Shown here: positions 1-7,781 of the stretch, one piece after another
Layout: each line of letters opens with the position of its first letter
How positions within the stretch are numbered: position 1 is the stretch's first letter
Origin: Spirochaetota bacterium
GTDB taxonomy: Bacteria; Spirochaetota; Spirochaetia; Treponematales; Treponemataceae
DNA: 16,284 nt
NCBI GenBank assembly: GCA_023393015.1
Contig: JAEWMY010000052.1
Location: 1-16,284 of the forward strand
Reading direction: 5' to 3'
Program-made: the position numbers and the translations under genes
Notes under the pieces: generated by a model
Seen by the model: only the letters and a program-made list of their open reading frames with translations
Databases searched by the model: none
What the model was told of the DNA's origin: nothing

Positions 1-430
1 GTTTCGTGGTGCGCCTGCAAGCCGCGTGCGCGCCTGATGACAGCGTGAGCGCCTGATAGCTATGTGGCGCGCCTGATGACAGCGTGCGCGCCTGCAAGCC
101 TCGTGAGCGCCTGATGACAGCGCCGTGCCTGCAAGCCGCGTGCGCGCCTGATGACAGCGTGCGCACCTGATGGCAGCGTGCGCGCCTGATGGCTACGTGG
201 CGCGCCTGATGACAGCGTGCGTGCCTGCAAGCCACGTGCGCGCCTGATGACAGCGTGTGCGCCAGCAAGCCGCGTGCGCGCCTGATGGCTACGTGGCGCG
301 CCTGATGACAGCGCCACGCCTGCAAGTCGCGTGAGCGCCTGATGGTTTCGTGGTGCGCCTGCAAGCCGCGTGCGCGCCTGATGACAGCGTGCGCGCCAGC
401 AAGCCGCGTGCGCGCCTGATGACAGCGTGA
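1..430. repeat. Degenerate ~19-bp tandem repeat array (22 units)
   Basis: From base 6 to 426 the sequence divides without remainder into 22 units of 18-20 bp. Three unit types share the core GCGCCTG and differ in the second half: type A (GTGCGCGCCTGATGACAGC), type C (ending CAAGCCGC, sometimes with CCAG for CCTG) and type T (ending ATGGCTAC, ATAGCTAT or ATGGTTTC). The order is C A T A C A C A A T A C A C T A C T C A C A, so A and C mostly alternate, and every T unit is followed by a unit starting GTGG. Bases 1-47 match 345-391, showing a higher-order duplication. The array starts before the window edge and ends about 5-8 bp from the rpiA stop codon. No convincing gene lies in it: an 85-codon minus-strand frame at 60-317 simply reflects the 57-bp (3 x 19) coding period. 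Function unknown. Confidence 0.93.
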
Positions 431-434
431 GCCG

Positions 435-1181
435 TTAGCGGCGTTCGACCGTACCGTCGGCCCGGGCGACGTAGACCGTAGGAATGTTGCGGGTAAAGAG
501 TCCGTTTTCGACGACGCCGACGATGGCGTTGACGAGCGATTCCATCTCGTCGGGGTCGAAGGGACGCCCGCCGGAGGGACCCGGCTTCCAGAGACAGTCG
601 AGTATGAGGTTGCCGTTGTCGGTCACGACGGGACCGGCCTTCCTGACGCCTTCCCTGAGGCGAACTTCCGCGCCGAGGCGTTCGAGCGCGCGCGTCGCGC
701 TGACGCGCGCTTCGGCGACGATCTCCACGGGCAGGGGAAACTTGACGCCGATCGACCGGACGTCCTTCGAGGCGTCGGCGACTATCACGAAACGCGTCGC
801 GTTGTAGGCGACGATCTTTTCCAGCAACAGCGCCGCGCCGCCCCCCTTGATGAGCCGCTTGTCGGCCGTGATCTCGTCGGCCCCGTCGATCGCGAGGTCG
901 AGCCTTCCGCCGATCTCGCGCGAGTTCAGCGAAAACACCGGGATACCGAGCTCCTCGCAGGCGATCGTCGTCTGGAAGCTCGTCGCGACCGCGCGGATCC
1001 CCGCGAGCGTTCCGTCCCTCACGAGTTCGGCTACGCGCGCGACGGCGGGCATGGCGGTCGATCCCGTGCCGAGCCCGAGTTTCATCCCGCTCGCGATCTC
1101 TCCTCGCCTGACGAGATCGTCGACGGCGTGGCGTGCGGCAAGCGTTTTTTGCCCGGCGGGGGACAGCGGTTCATTCGTCAT
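435..1181 (-). CDS. rpiA: Ribose-5-phosphate isomerase A
   Basis: Interconverts ribose 5-phosphate and ribulose 5-phosphate in the non-oxidative pentose phosphate pathway; cytosolic. The 248-residue product has the RpiA signatures: the phosphate-binding GLGTGST loop (36-42), DGADE (99-103) and KGGGAALLLEKI (112-123), which carry the catalytic acidic and lysine residues of the family, and an ADASK segment (135-139). Length is slightly above the usual ~220-230 because of a longer N-terminus. The ATG start lies inside the last codons of aroDE (11-bp overlap), so translation is probably coupled to that gene. The TAA stop is followed almost at once by the 19-bp tandem array, so any 3' end or terminator must lie within or beyond the repeats. 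Confidence 0.96.
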   Translation of the reverse strand: MTNEPLSPAGQKTLAARHAVDDLVRRGEIASGMKLGLGTGSTAMPAVARVAELVRDGTLAGIRAVATSFQTTIACEELGIPVFSLNSREIGGRLDLAIDGADEITADKRLIKGGGAALLLEKIVAYNATRFVIVADASKDVRSIGVKFPLPVEIVAEARVSATRALERLGAEVRLREGVRKAGPVVTDNGNLILDCLWKPGPSGGRPFDPDEMESLVNAIVGVVENGLFTRNIPTVYVARADGTVERR

Positions 1182-2667
1182 ATTCGACTCCCGTGAACAG
1201 GCGATACTGAAGATACGCCTGGTATTGCAGCATGGTGTATCCGTTGCAGACCCTGCAGCCGGCCTTTTCCGCGCGGCGGAGCATCCTGGTCCGTTCCGGA
1301 TGGTAGATGACGTCGTACACGGCTTCGTGCCCGTTGAACGAGTAGAAGTCGATCGGGTCGTGTTCCGTTTCCGGAGACATGCCGACGTTGGTCGTCTGGA
1401 TGATGACGTCCGAATAACTTTCGAGGAGTATGCGGTTTCCGGCGTCCAGCGAGGCCCACTTGAAGTTGTATTTCGTGGCGAGCTCTCGCGCCTTGTCGGT
1501 CGTGCGGTTGAAGACGCACGCCTTCCCGCCGAGCTCGCGAACGGCGTGCGTTACCGCGCGCGCCGCCCCTCCGGCGCCGATGATCGAGACGCGGAGACGC
1601 TTGAGGTCCTTCCTTCCGAGGAAACCGAGCAGGGCGCGCGAGAAGCCGGGCGCGTCGGTGTTGTAGCCGTTCCATCCCGCGCCGTTCCTGACGATCGTGT
1701 TGCACGCGCCGATCTCCCCGGTTTGCGCCGATATCTCGTCGAGGTTCGGCAGGACCGATTCCTTGAACGGGAAGGTGACCGAAAGCCCGTCGATGCCGGT
1801 TTCGTCCGCGAACTCAAGCGATTCCTCGACGGTGTCAGCGCGAATCGGCAGGTACACGGCGTTTATCCCCTGCTTGCGGTACCCCTTGTTGTGGATGAGC
1901 GGGCTCGAGGTGGCGTTGAGCGGGCTGCCCGTCACGCCGAAGACTTTCGTTTCGGGCGTGATCCCGCGTATGTTGTAGATTTCGTTGATGGTTACGGGGT
2001 CGAGATGCCCGAGGACGCTTCCCGTCCCGCCCTGGCTCCGTATCGATTCCTCGCTCGAGACGAAACAGATCGAGGAGCCGAGTATCGGCGAGAGGACGCG
2101 CGAGGGAAGCCCGTACGGTCCCATCGCGATGAGTATGTATTCCTCCCCGGCGCATTGCTTGGCCTCGCGGAACAGCCGGGTGACGTCGCCGAGGCCCCGC
2201 GGCATGAAGGCGATCTTGGCGATCTCGTCCTTCGTTCTCCGCAGCCTTTGCACCCGCGAGCGGATGTCGGGTTCGGGGCCTGTCATGTTGTGCACGCTTC
2301 GTATGATGCGGGTTCCGAAGGCGCGGGCCGCTTCCTCCACGCTCGGTACCTGGAGGTCTTCCTCGAGGTCTATGTACGCGAAGTTCTTCGCCGGGTTGAT
2401 GTCCGCGAACGCGAGGCCGCGCGCGAGCATCGCGGTTCTGGACCCCTCGCCCTCGAGAAACTGTCCGCCGTCGGATTTTCTCCTGATGGTGAGGATGCAG
2501 GGCAATCCCGCCATTTCCGGGAAGCGACGGAAATTGAGTCGCTCCTCGGGCGAGAGGCAGTCGACCCTGAGTTCCGCGATATCGATCCATTTCCGGTACA
2601 GTTCGACCAGGGCGAGATCCTCCCTGAGCGTCGGGGCCGTCAATACCAGGCATACTTTCGTTTCCAT
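1171..2667 (-). CDS. aroDE: Bifunctional 3-dehydroquinate dehydratase (type I) / shikimate dehydrogenase
   Basis: Catalyses two consecutive shikimate-pathway steps: dehydration of 3-dehydroquinate and NADPH-dependent reduction of 3-dehydroshikimate. Residues ~1-225 are a type I dehydroquinase, with the SVHN histidine (H126) as general base and K151 in AKIAFMP as the Schiff-base lysine. Residues ~240-498 are an AroE domain: SVTFPFKE (296-303) with catalytic K302, NTDAPG (336-341) with D338, the nucleotide loop GAGGAAR (364-370) and NRTTDKAR (387-394) for NADP. At 498 aa the length fits the fusion found in plants, chlamydiae and some spirochaetes. All catalytic residues are visible, so both halves should be active. 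The first ATG (2667) is used; its ribosome-binding site is weak. It overlaps rpiA downstream and is divergent from nhaC. Confidence 0.95.
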   Translation of the reverse strand: METKVCLVLTAPTLREDLALVELYRKWIDIAELRVDCLSPEERLNFRRFPEMAGLPCILTIRRKSDGGQFLEGEGSRTAMLARGLAFADINPAKNFAYIDLEEDLQVPSVEEAARAFGTRIIRSVHNMTGPEPDIRSRVQRLRRTKDEIAKIAFMPRGLGDVTRLFREAKQCAGEEYILIAMGPYGLPSRVLSPILGSSICFVSSEESIRSQGGTGSVLGHLDPVTINEIYNIRGITPETKVFGVTGSPLNATSSPLIHNKGYRKQGINAVYLPIRADTVEESLEFADETGIDGLSVTFPFKESVLPNLDEISAQTGEIGACNTIVRNGAGWNGYNTDAPGFSRALLGFLGRKDLKRLRVSIIGAGGAARAVTHAVRELGGKACVFNRTTDKARELATKYNFKWASLDAGNRILLESYSDVIIQTTNVGMSPETEHDPIDFYSFNGHEAVYDVIYHPERTRMLRRAEKAGCRVCNGYTMLQYQAYLQYRLFTGVEYDE

Positions 2668-2732
2668 TGTCGATGAGGATACCGCAAAAGGCGTTTCGCT
2701 GGAAGTGCCGGACGGTACCCGCGCGAAATTTA

Positions 2733-2761
2733 TTGAGAAGGCGGGTTTTCCGGGTTACAAT
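2733..2761 (+). promoter_or_regulatory. Sigma70-type promoter of nhaC
   Basis: TTGAGA (2733-2738) and TACAAT (2756-2761) are separated by exactly 17 bp in the aroDE/nhaC intergenic region. Transcription would start near 2768 and give a leader of about 44 nt with AAGGAG (from about 2796) ahead of the ATG at 2812. The aroDE promoter must read the other way from the same 144-bp region, but I see no equally good candidate. Confidence 0.7.
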
Positions 2762-2811
2762 GACTCGGATCGATTCGCCCGCATGGCGGGTTTCCCAAGG
2801 AGTGCTTCAGG

Positions 2812-4428
2812 ATGGAACATTTCGGCGCATGGGGTCTCATACCTCCCCTTCTCACGATCGCCCTCGCCTTTTTGACCAAGGACGTGATCGTCTCCCTGTT
2901 TCTCGGCATCGTTTCGGGAGTGCTTATCGTGGCGGGAGGAAACCCCGCCGTCGCTCTGATCAACACGACCGACCTTCTCGCCGCGGCCCTCAACGACGGC
3001 TGGAATATCCGCATCTTCCTCTTTTGCGCCCTGCTCGGCGGACTCGTCGGGATGCTCTCGAGGACGGGCGCGTCGGGCGCCATGGGCGTATGGGCCGGCG
3101 GACACCTGAAGACGCGCAAGAGTTCGCAGATCACCGCCTGGTTTTTCGGGCTTTTGATATTCATCGACGATTACTTCAACTCGCTCGCCGTCGGGACGAT
3201 CATGCGACCGGTAACCGACAAGCATCGCGTGTCGCGCGCGAAACTGGCGTATATCCTCGACTCGACGGCCGCGCCCGTGTGCATCATCGCCCCGGTGTCG
3301 AGCTGGGTCGTGACGGTCATGTCGGTGGTAAAGGGGTCCGACAAGTTCGGAGAGCTCGGCGTGACCGAGTTCGAGTTCTTCATCCGATCGATACCCTATA
3401 ACCTCTACGCCCTGCTTACCCTCGTGATGGTCGTCGTCGTGGCGCTCACGAACCGCAACTTCGGGCCGATGGCGGCTTCCGAACGGCTCGCGGAGTCCGG
3501 CGGCGCGCTCTGGAGCGCTGACAAGTACGGCGCGGCCCCGGGAGAGGTCGACCACGTAGAGAACCCGCGCGCGCGCGCCCTCGACATGGTGTTTCCCATC
3601 ATCACGCTCATCGTGACGGCCCTCGTATTCTTCCCTCTCACGACCTGGCTCGGCGCCGTCGACGGAGAGTCGGTCAAGACGCTCGGCGAGGCCTTCGCCT
3701 CGATCCCGCTCGCCCGTGCCTTCAACGACACGGACGCGTCGGTGGCCCTCTTTTACTCGGCCGTGTTCACCCTCGTCATCACGTACGTGTATTACCTGGC
3801 CCGCAGGCTCCTTACCGTGAAGAGCGCCTCCGAGGCGCTCAAGGACGGCATCGGCTCGATGGTTCCGGCGCTCATCGTGCTCACGATGGCATGGACGATC
3901 GGCGGCGTCATCAAGTCGGCTCCCGCGGACGGCGGGCTCGGGCTCGCGAAATATCTCTCCGAGGTCGTCGTTGACGGAGGTTTCCCCGTGTGGGCCCTGC
4001 CCGTGGTGGTCTTCGTCCTTTCCGCCGTCATCTCCTTCTCGACGGGAACGAGTTGGGGTACCTTCACGATCATGATCCCCATCGTCATGCCGATCGTCGT
4101 CGCGCTCGCGCAGGCGCGCGGACTCGCCGGGGGCGAGCTCGTAAACGCCTCGATGATCAGCGTGGCGGCCGTGTTGAGCGGCGCCGTATTCGGCGATCAC
4201 GCCTCGCCCATATCGGACACGACGATCCTTTCGTCGACCGGGGCCGGGTGCCCGCACCTCGAGCACGTGTCGACGCAGCTTCCCTACGCCATCTTCGTGG
4301 CCGCGGCGAGTCTCGCGGGTTTCGCCGCGGGGGGAATCTTCCTCAGCGATCTCGTCGGATGGATCGCGGCTCTCGCGGTTTTCGTCGGGGGCATGTTCGT
4401 CCTCCCGAAGGTATACGCGAAACGCTAA
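2812..4428 (+). CDS. nhaC: NhaC-family Na+/H+ antiporter
   Basis: A 538-residue polytopic inner-membrane protein, probably exchanging Na+ (or another cation or organic ion) for protons. About a dozen hydrophobic segments run through the sequence, for example 10-40, 66-83, 107-130, 155-172, 193-212, 258-280, 310-330, 350-368, 393-410, 417-433, 447-461, 490-510 and 514-531. Conserved NhaC-type motifs are FIDDYFNSLAVG (117-128), DSTAAPV (150-156), FSTGTSWGTF (409-418) and GDHASPISDTT (461-471), the last two being the duplicated substrate-site elements of this superfamily. The substrate cannot be read from sequence: NhaC relatives also include malate/lactate antiporters and YuiF-type amino acid transporters. 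AAGGAG sits 9-10 bases before the ATG. It is a single-gene transcript with its own promoter and terminator. Confidence 0.9.
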   Translation: MEHFGAWGLIPPLLTIALAFLTKDVIVSLFLGIVSGVLIVAGGNPAVALINTTDLLAAALNDGWNIRIFLFCALLGGLVGMLSRTGASGAMGVWAGGHLKTRKSSQITAWFFGLLIFIDDYFNSLAVGTIMRPVTDKHRVSRAKLAYILDSTAAPVCIIAPVSSWVVTVMSVVKGSDKFGELGVTEFEFFIRSIPYNLYALLTLVMVVVVALTNRNFGPMAASERLAESGGALWSADKYGAAPGEVDHVENPRARALDMVFPIITLIVTALVFFPLTTWLGAVDGESVKTLGEAFASIPLARAFNDTDASVALFYSAVFTLVITYVYYLARRLLTVKSASEALKDGIGSMVPALIVLTMAWTIGGVIKSAPADGGLGLAKYLSEVVVDGGFPVWALPVVVFVLSAVISFSTGTSWGTFTIMIPIVMPIVVALAQARGLAGGELVNASMISVAAVLSGAVFGDHASPISDTTILSSTGAGCPHLEHVSTQLPYAIFVAAASLAGFAAGGIFLSDLVGWIAALAVFVGGMFVLPKVYAKR

Positions 4429-4444
4429 GCCGCGCTTAACGGAC

Positions 4445-4484
4445 AAAAAAAACGGGCGCCCTTCGGGGGCGTCCGTTTTTTTTT
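4445..4484. terminator. Bidirectional rho-independent terminator
   Basis: A 10-bp stem (4452-4461 with 4467-4476, one G.U pair) closes the loop TTCGG. It has an A-run on the left (4445-4452) and a T-run on the right (4476-4484), so it works as an intrinsic terminator on either strand. It lies between the convergent nhaC and the PASTA-protein gene and probably ends both transcripts. Confidence 0.93.
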
Positions 4485-4542
4485 CGTTCATTCGTCCTTT
4501 CGCTTGTTTTTTCCGCGTATGTCCTGCTCCGGGAGAGCCCGC

Positions 4543-5583
4543 TCAGTTTTCCTGATCGGGCGCGTGGATCTCGTAGGTGCCGACTTCCTTGTTGAGGATC
4601 GTGAGCGAAAGGACGGTTCCCTCGGGAACCGCGTACGGAACGGAGAACGGCCCGCCGGGATGCTTCAGGGAGACGAGTTGCGTTCGTTCTCCCGTCGGCG
4701 CTATGGCGGAAAGCTTTATCGTAAACGGGTAGGGGTATTCGGGGAGGGTTTCCTGGAAGACGCCGTAAACGAGTCCGTCGGTGGGATTTACCGGCAGGGC
4801 GATCACGGTCGAGACGCGCGAATAACTCGTGACTTGCGAGTTTCCGGCCGGCATTTGCGAGACCACGGTTCCGGCGCGTTCCGCTCCCTCGGGAGCGCGC
4901 GACGTGAAATCGAATACGACCTGGCCCGCGCCTATCTCGGCGAGAGCCGCGGGTATCGAGAGGCCGACGACGTTAGGCACGGTCGTCCTGTCGTTTTCCG
5001 GACCCTTGCTCACCACGAGGTCAAGCTTGATGGGGCCGGTTATCGGGGTGTCGGGAAGCGGATTCTGCTCGAGAACGGTTCCCGCGGGCGCCGCGCTGAA
5101 ACGCGGAAGCGGCGGTTCCGTGATGACGATGAGCGGTGTGTTCGTGGAGGTGAACATCGCCTGGAGGTTGATCCTGACGTCGTCGACGCTCTGCCCGACG
5201 TAGTTCTCGACGCGTTCCATGATGACGCCGCGACTGACGGTTACGTTGATCCTCCGTCCGGCCTTGACGATCGCGCCCGGCGACGGGCTTTGCTCGAGTA
5301 TCGTTCCCCTGTCGTCGGGCTTGTCGGAAAATTTGAGCTGTACACGGGGATAGAGTTCCTTGGCCTGCATCTCGAGCATGGCGACGGCCAAATCCTTTCC
5401 GCGCACGTCGGGAACCATGACTTGCTCGCTCCCGCGGAGCGAGAGGAAGAAAACGACGGCGCACGCCGAGACCGTAAGCAGAAGCACGGTTATGCCGGTC
5501 AGGATGACCGTTCGGGCGTTTTCGCGAAGCCTCTCCGCGAGCGTTTCGAAGTTGACGCGAAAGTCGGAAAGATTGAATCTCAT
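4543..5583 (-). CDS. PASTA-domain membrane protein without a kinase domain
   Basis: A 346-residue protein with a ~25-residue cytoplasmic N-terminus, one transmembrane helix (about 26-48) and an extracytoplasmic part holding three PASTA-like repeats: ~56-118 (VPDVRGKDL...SRG), ~119-194 (divergent) and ~200-264 (VPNVVGLSI...). Each repeat has the typical pattern of a VP-x-V-x-G start and a G-x-V-x-x-Q-x-P centre (TILEQSPSPG, TVLEQNPLPD, TVVSQMPAGN). A C-terminal ~80 residues forms an unassigned, probably beta-rich, domain. PASTA domains in Ser/Thr kinases and penicillin-binding proteins bind peptidoglycan fragments, but no kinase or transpeptidase domain is present. The ATG overlaps the fmt stop (ATGA), so it is the last gene of def-fmt-PASTA. 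A role in the cell envelope is inference; partner unknown. Confidence 0.88.
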   Translation of the reverse strand: MRFNLSDFRVNFETLAERLRENARTVILTGITVLLLTVSACAVVFFLSLRGSEQVMVPDVRGKDLAVAMLEMQAKELYPRVQLKFSDKPDDRGTILEQSPSPGAIVKAGRRINVTVSRGVIMERVENYVGQSVDDVRINLQAMFTSTNTPLIVITEPPLPRFSAAPAGTVLEQNPLPDTPITGPIKLDLVVSKGPENDRTTVPNVVGLSIPAALAEIGAGQVVFDFTSRAPEGAERAGTVVSQMPAGNSQVTSYSRVSTVIALPVNPTDGLVYGVFQETLPEYPYPFTIKLSAIAPTGERTQLVSLKHPGGPFSVPYAVPEGTVLSLTILNKEVGTYEIHAPDQEN

Positions 5584-6593
5584 GTCGATTGTCCTTTGTT
5601 CCCGAGCACGGAGCCGACGAAGTCCCGCGATCCGTTCATGAATGACTTCCAGTCAAGGATTTTTTTCGTTCGCCACTGAAGGGTCTCGAGGGCTATAACC
5701 CCGTTACCCGTTTGTACCAGAATTCCCTCTTTTTTGTCTACTCCGAGCACCGTTCCCGGACTCGCGGCCGCTACGCCGAACGCGAGCGCGGCATCCTCCG
5801 TCGCGACGCGGGCGCGGTGCACGATAAGCGTGGATCCCGGACCGTCGGGCCCGCCCGACGCGGAACGCGTATGGGCGCCGGGCCAGGGATGGAACGCCCG
5901 TACCTTCGCCGATACCGCAGCCGCGTCGAGTTCCCAGTCGATGAGACCGTCTTCCTTCCTGAGCATGGAGCAAAAGGTCGCCAGCGAGGAATCCTGCGGT
6001 TGTCCCCGTTCGGTACCGCTCTCGACTTCGTCGAGCACGTCGGCGAGCAGGGGAGCCCCCGCGCGCGCGGCACGGTCCAAAAGCTCGTCCGCGTACTCGG
6101 TTCCGTCGAGCGGAAAGCGGATTTGCGCGAGCACGTCGCCCGAATCCATCTCCAGGGCCATTCGCTGCACCGTCACCCCGGTTTCCGCGTCTCCGGCGAG
6201 TATGGCGGCCGGTATCGGGGCGCATCCGCGCCAGCGGGGAAGGAGGGACGGGTGGACGTTGTACGAGCCTTTCGGAAAAAGCGCGAGGGTCTTCGGCCCG
6301 AATATCTTGCCGTAGGCGAAGCAGGCCATGCAGTCTGGAAGCAACGAGCGAATTTCGTCCCGAGCGTCGTCGTTGATTTTCTCGGGCGCGAGCACGGGGA
6401 CGTTCGAGTCGATAAGTCCTTCTTCCGCGAGCCTTCGCGCGGCGAGGGCGACGGGAGTCGGTACCGGAACGCCGGACCGTCCGGCCGGGGCCGGCGGATT
6501 AGTGAGCACGGCGACGATTTTATGCCGGCGCGCGAGTTCTTCGAGGGCCGGGACGGCGCACTCGGGGCTTCCCGCGAACAGTATCCGCAACAT
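5580..6593 (-). CDS. fmt: Methionyl-tRNA formyltransferase
   Basis: Transfers a formyl group from 10-formyltetrahydrofolate to initiator Met-tRNA. The 337-residue product has the catalytic triad N112, H114 and D150 in the expected settings: NVHPSLLPRWRG (112-123), with the SLLPR folate-binding signature (116-120), and MALEMDSGDVLAQ (145-157). The N-terminus MLRILFAGSPECAVPALEEL matches the Rossmann start of the family; the C-terminal ~130 residues are the tRNA-binding OB-fold domain. The first position of the family's usual HAS tripeptide is kept but Ala is Pro here (HPS). It starts 5 bp after the def stop and its TGA overlaps the ATG of the PASTA gene. def next to fmt is a very common arrangement, since the two enzymes add and remove the same formyl group. 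Confidence 0.96.
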   Translation of the reverse strand: MLRILFAGSPECAVPALEELARRHKIVAVLTNPPAPAGRSGVPVPTPVALAARRLAEEGLIDSNVPVLAPEKINDDARDEIRSLLPDCMACFAYGKIFGPKTLALFPKGSYNVHPSLLPRWRGCAPIPAAILAGDAETGVTVQRMALEMDSGDVLAQIRFPLDGTEYADELLDRAARAGAPLLADVLDEVESGTERGQPQDSSLATFCSMLRKEDGLIDWELDAAAVSAKVRAFHPWPGAHTRSASGGPDGPGSTLIVHRARVATEDAALAFGVAAASPGTVLGVDKKEGILVQTGNGVIALETLQWRTKKILDWKSFMNGSRDFVGSVLGNKGQST

Positions 6594-6598
6594 GCGCG

Positions 6599-7093
6599 TC
6601 AGGATTCCTTTTTGTCGGCGGCTTTCCGGAATCGTTCCTCGATTTTAGCCTTTTTCGCGGGATCTATGCGGTCGATGAAGAGTATTCCTTCCAGGTGATC
6701 GTATTCGTGCTGGATCGCGCGCGCGAGAAGTCCGTCCGCCTCGAGGGTGAACCTGCGTCCCCGCTCGTTGAGCGCCTGTACCGTGACCCGTTCCGGTCTC
6801 GTCACGTTCTCCCACGATTTCGGTATGCTGAGGCAGCCTTCCTCGTAGCCGCAGGTCTCCTGCGACGTCGCGACGATCTGCGGGTTGATGAACGTCCGTT
6901 CCACGCCGTCGTCCACCTTGATGACGAACAACCGCAAGCTTTTTCCCACTTGGGGAGCGGCCAGTCCTACCCCGTCCTTTTCTTCCATGGTGACGAACAT
7001 CTCGCGCACGAGATCCCGTACGCTATCGTCTATTTCGGGCACCGGCTGCGCCTTTTGGCGGAGGACTTCTTCCCCGAGCGTCATGACTTCCAT
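6599..7093 (-). CDS. def: Peptide deformylase
   Basis: Removes the N-formyl group from nascent proteins with a metal-bound water. The 164-residue product has all three deformylase motifs: GVGLAAPQVG (41-50), EGCLSIP (85-91) with metal ligand C87, and QHEYDHLEG (128-136) with the HExxH ligands H129/H133 and catalytic E130. I chose the ATG at 7093 because the N-terminus MEVMTLGEEVLRQKAQPV aligns with usual deformylase starts. The frame is open to 7279, but that extension is not family-like and would run across the intergenic region into the start of the opposite gene. No good Shine-Dalgarno precedes the ATG; see the possible promoter just upstream. It is the first gene of def-fmt-PASTA. Confidence 0.96.
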   Translation of the reverse strand: MEVMTLGEEVLRQKAQPVPEIDDSVRDLVREMFVTMEEKDGVGLAAPQVGKSLRLFVIKVDDGVERTFINPQIVATSQETCGYEEGCLSIPKSWENVTRPERVTVQALNERGRRFTLEADGLLARAIQHEYDHLEGILFIDRIDPAKKAKIEERFRKAADKKES

Positions 7094-7099
7094 ATATAT

Positions 7100-7128
7100 A
7101 AGGTACCTTTTTGGAGCCCTGAGGTCAA
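7100..7128 (-). promoter_or_regulatory. Possible def promoter abutting the start codon
   Basis: On the minus strand TTGACC (7128-7123) and TACCTT (7105-7100) are 17 bp apart. The -35 is good (5/6) but the -10 poor (3/6). The expected start site would be at about 7093, the first base of the def ATG, so the mRNA would have no leader. Weak evidence alone; it matters only alongside the same geometry at trxB and at 16104. Confidence 0.25.
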
Positions 7129-7177
7129 GGTTGGCGCGTTCCCGAGAGCGTGCGCGACGCCCATGCCCTTGACAAAA

Positions 7178-7228
7178 AAAGGAGAAAAATCCATGGTAAG
7201 TAATGCAAAGCTCCATCTTCGAGAATGA
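7178..7228 (+). promoter_or_regulatory. Strong ribosome-binding site with an 11-codon ORF (possible leader peptide)
   Basis: AAAGGAGA (7178-7185) lies at ideal distance before ATG 7193, which opens an 11-codon frame (MVSNAKLHLRE, TGA at 7226-7228). This frame overlaps, out of register, the start of the 189-aa gene (ATG 7203, directly preceded in frame by TAA at 7197-7199). The best ribosome-binding site here therefore serves the small frame, not the long gene. Options are a translationally coupled leader peptide (its stop is 7 bases before a second in-frame ATG at 7236), or a one-base sequence error or frameshift that hides the true N-terminus. The peptide has no run of proline codons, so classic proline attenuation is not supported. 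Confidence 0.4.
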
Positions 7229-7772
7229 CGACGCGATGCCCGACGTGGTGAAAAAGGCGGCGACAGAGGTCCTGCCCAAGTTCGTTTCTACCGCGAGCGC
7301 GAACGTGATCTCGGCGTCAGCAGTACAACTCGCCGCCGCGTTCGGCGATCAGGGCGATTTCAGGGTTATCGTGTCCGGAAAGGACGCGGGCCGCGACGCC
7401 GCCGAACGCAAGCTCGTGACGGGATTTCAGCGGAATCTCGAGCTCCTCGTACAAAAGACCTGGGTCGAGAAGGCCGACGAGGCCATGAAGGAAGAGATGC
7501 TCTTCCGCATCAACACGCTGTGCAAGAACCTTTCGCGTTACGACTACCATACCTCGCTTTCGGAATTCCTTCCCGTGCTCCACGACGTAGTTTACCTCCT
7601 GTTCGGCTCGCTCGCGAAGGCCGACGGATTCCTCGAGTACGCCGTCCGCATCGATCCCGACTTCGGCTTTTTCTGGTACTATATCAACAGCCTGCCGGCC
7701 CACAAGGACTGGTCTGAGGAAAAATGCCGGGCCGCGGTCCTTCTCGGGATCTGCTTCCTGGCGAACTTCTAG
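7203..7772 (+). CDS. Hypothetical protein upstream of proA
   Basis: I do not recognise this 189-residue protein. It appears soluble: no signal peptide or clear membrane helix. The middle (about 60-130) looks alpha-helical and charged, and the end is aromatic-rich (FGFFWYYINS near 153-162, then a hydrophobic LLGICFLANF tail). Codon use and GC match the neighbours, so it is a genuine gene. The start is uncertain: ATG 7203 is the earliest possible because TAA lies just upstream, but the strong ribosome-binding site at 7178-7185 fits a different frame; ATG 7236 is an alternative. Its TAG stop overlaps the AGGAG of proA, 9 bp before the proA ATG, so it is probably the first gene of the proline operon. 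Co-transcription alone does not show a role in proline synthesis. Confidence 0.8.
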   Translation: MQSSIFENDDAMPDVVKKAATEVLPKFVSTASANVISASAVQLAAAFGDQGDFRVIVSGKDAGRDAAERKLVTGFQRNLELLVQKTWVEKADEAMKEEMLFRINTLCKNLSRYDYHTSLSEFLPVLHDVVYLLFGSLAKADGFLEYAVRIDPDFGFFWYYINSLPAHKDWSEEKCRAAVLLGICFLANF

Positions 7773-7781
7773 GAGTCTCCC

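Noticed and set aside
1..430. CRISPR or coding repeat at the left edge, including an 85-codon minus-strand frame (60-317)
   Set aside because: Units are 18-20 bp with no spacers. The frame is open only because three 19-bp units make 57 bp without stops; 18- and 20-bp units disrupt it.
847..2676. 609-codon plus-strand ORF opposite rpiA/aroDE
   Set aside because: Arginine-rich low-complexity product lying antisense to two genes with complete catalytic motifs: a high-GC shadow.
2755..4491. 578-codon minus-strand ORF opposite nhaC
   Set aside because: Product is almost all charged residues (Arg, Asp, Glu, His), typical of antisense to membrane-protein codons in GC-rich DNA; it also crosses the terminator.
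7169..7174. Perfect TTGACA as -35 for the proline operon
   Set aside because: No acceptable -10 at 16-18 bp; the bases there are the ribosome-binding site and ATG 7193.
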